From contig NZ_JAUSZI010000002.1 of the NCBI RefSeq assembly GCF_030817415.1, positions 4,588,001-4,652,000 of the forward strand: a stretch of DNA of 64,000 nt. The letters are read 5' to 3'. Numbering within the stretch: position 1 is the stretch's first letter; each line of letters opens with the position of its first letter. Positions 63,243-64,000 of the stretch are shown here, in pieces. This DNA comes from Streptomyces umbrinus (GTDB lineage: Bacteria > Actinomycetota > Actinomycetes > Streptomycetales > Streptomycetaceae). The position numbers and the translations under genes were made by a program. The notes beneath the pieces are model-generated. The model was not told the DNA's origin and did no database searches. It saw only the letters and a list, made by a program, of their open reading frames with translations.

Positions 63243-63413
63243 CACGCATGAAACGTGGCGCGGGCCGTCTCGGACAGAAACTGAATCTCACGTTCCCCTC
63301 AGCGTTTTCGCCGGGACCTTGTCCGCCGAGGTGACACGCCGCAAGATCAGGTGACCGCGGGTGGGGGCATCACGACCGGTTGCCCCCCACCCGTCCGATC
63401 AGGGGGAACCGTC

Positions 63414-64000
63414 ATACGAACTCCAAGAGCGGCCTCGCCGCTGATTGCGTCAGGCCTCGCGACGGCAGTGCTGGCGCTTGCAGTTGCCTGTACGTCCGAT
63501 CAGGAGACGGACGTCGCACGTGCTTCGGAGCCTGCTACTCCCAGCACGACGGCAACCGCCGCCTCTCCCCGCCCTGAACAGGACTCAGACCCGGACCCGG
63601 ACCCGGACTCCGCTAAGTCCCCACCCGAGTTGGACGGCTCCGAGACCGTCGTCGCACGTCAGGGTGAGACCCGTGGTGCCGGCACCTTCGAGTTCGGCGA
63701 GGGCGAGAAAGGTGATCCCCTGATCATCGCCGTCCGGTGCCAGGGCAAAGGGGAGATCGAGGTCTCCGTGAAGCCGGTGAACGTCGGCTTCCCGCTGGAA
63801 TGCGTCGATGGCGAAGCAAGCACCGCCACCAGCACCAGCACCAGCACCAGCACCACCTACAACCAGATCGGCGTCGCGGGAGCGGAGAAGAAGGGCACCG
63901 TCTCGGTTCTGGCGCCCTCGTCGGTGCGGTGGGCCATGACGATCGGCCGCGGTGAGCGCGAGCATGCGCGAGCGCCCGAGCCTTCAGGCGATACGGAGTA
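63414..64000 (+). CDS. Lipoprotein, 3' truncated by the window; apparent AUA start
   Basis: 195 codons are visible and the frame is open to the window end. The N-terminus IRTPRAASPLIASGLATAVLALAVACTSD has a basic n-region and lipobox (LAVAC), so it is a lipoprotein. A Ser/Pro/Asp linker (SDPDPDPDS) follows, then a beta domain (GAGTFEFGEGEKGDPLIIAVRC...VGFPLEC, two Cys) and a Ser-Thr repeat from AGCACC hexamers at about 63816-63855. GGGGGA ends 7 nt before an ATA codon at 63414 where ATG is expected; the only upstream in-frame start is GTG 63351, which would bury the signal peptide. Confidence 0.72.
   Translation, partial: MRTPRAASPLIASGLATAVLALAVACTSDQETDVARASEPATPSTTATAASPRPEQDSDPDPDPDSAKSPPELDGSETVVARQGETRGAGTFEFGEGEKGDPLIIAVRCQGKGEIEVSVKPVNVGFPLECVDGEASTATSTSTSTSTTYNQIGVAGAEKKGTVSVLAPSSVRWAMTIGRGEREHARAPEPSGDTE

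Overview
The window is high-GC actinobacterial chromosome, almost certainly Streptomyces. Evidence: third-position GC bias strong enough to hold open very long antisense frames, GTG/TTG starts with GGAGG-type ribosome sites, a mycothiol S-conjugate amidase, GTP-type PEP carboxykinase, a DasR-like chitinase operator, and a conserved run (msrA - membrane protein - cystathionine gamma-synthase - threonine dehydratase - drr-type ABC pair - greA - mca - pckG) that, from memory, follows the Streptomyces core order. About 50 genes are supported. No rRNA, tRNA, insertion sequence or CRISPR array was recognised.

Layout. 0-2 kb: a CpaB-like SAF protein and a zinc-ribbon protein. 2-4 kb: secreted family 18 chitinase. 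4-10 kb: NRAMP-like transporter, HATPase anti-sigma-like protein, MEDS/RsbA-like sensor and a large LuxR-type ATPase regulator. 10-12.5 kb: secreted M14 carboxypeptidase and an acidic repeat protein. 12.5-20 kb: a divergent cluster with PfkB kinase, IclR regulator, RidA and GntP permease on one side, and D-amino-acid dehydratase plus N-acyl-D-amino-acid deacylase on the other. 20-23.7 kb: secreted serine protease, membrane protein, aminotransferase and a small conserved protein. 23.9-28.3 kb: four genes with two periplasmic-binding-like proteins (one fused to vWA), TelA and a frameshifted membrane protein. 28.6-34 kb: pckG, hemolysin III-like protein, MFS exporter plus TetR. 34-40.7 kb: a tightly overlapping operon of processive GT2, GT-C transferase, polyprenyl-phosphate sugar synthase-GtrA and a secreted copper-radical oxidase with an excalibur tail. 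41-57 kb: housekeeping and regulatory genes. 57.5-64 kb: an accessory run of small, mostly orphan genes resembling an immunity-protein reservoir, ending in a lipoprotein cut by the window edge.

The most promising candidate system is the 34-40.7 kb operon. It resembles cslA/glxA logic (a polymer-making GT2 plus a galactose-oxidase-like enzyme) but adds a lipid-linked sugar branch. Next come the TelA/vWA/binding-protein cluster and the D-amino-acid cluster, whose kinase carries an unusual insertion. Several regulatory palindromes, G-rich tandem repeats and a dispersed GCGCAGTTCCCC hairpin family are also recorded.
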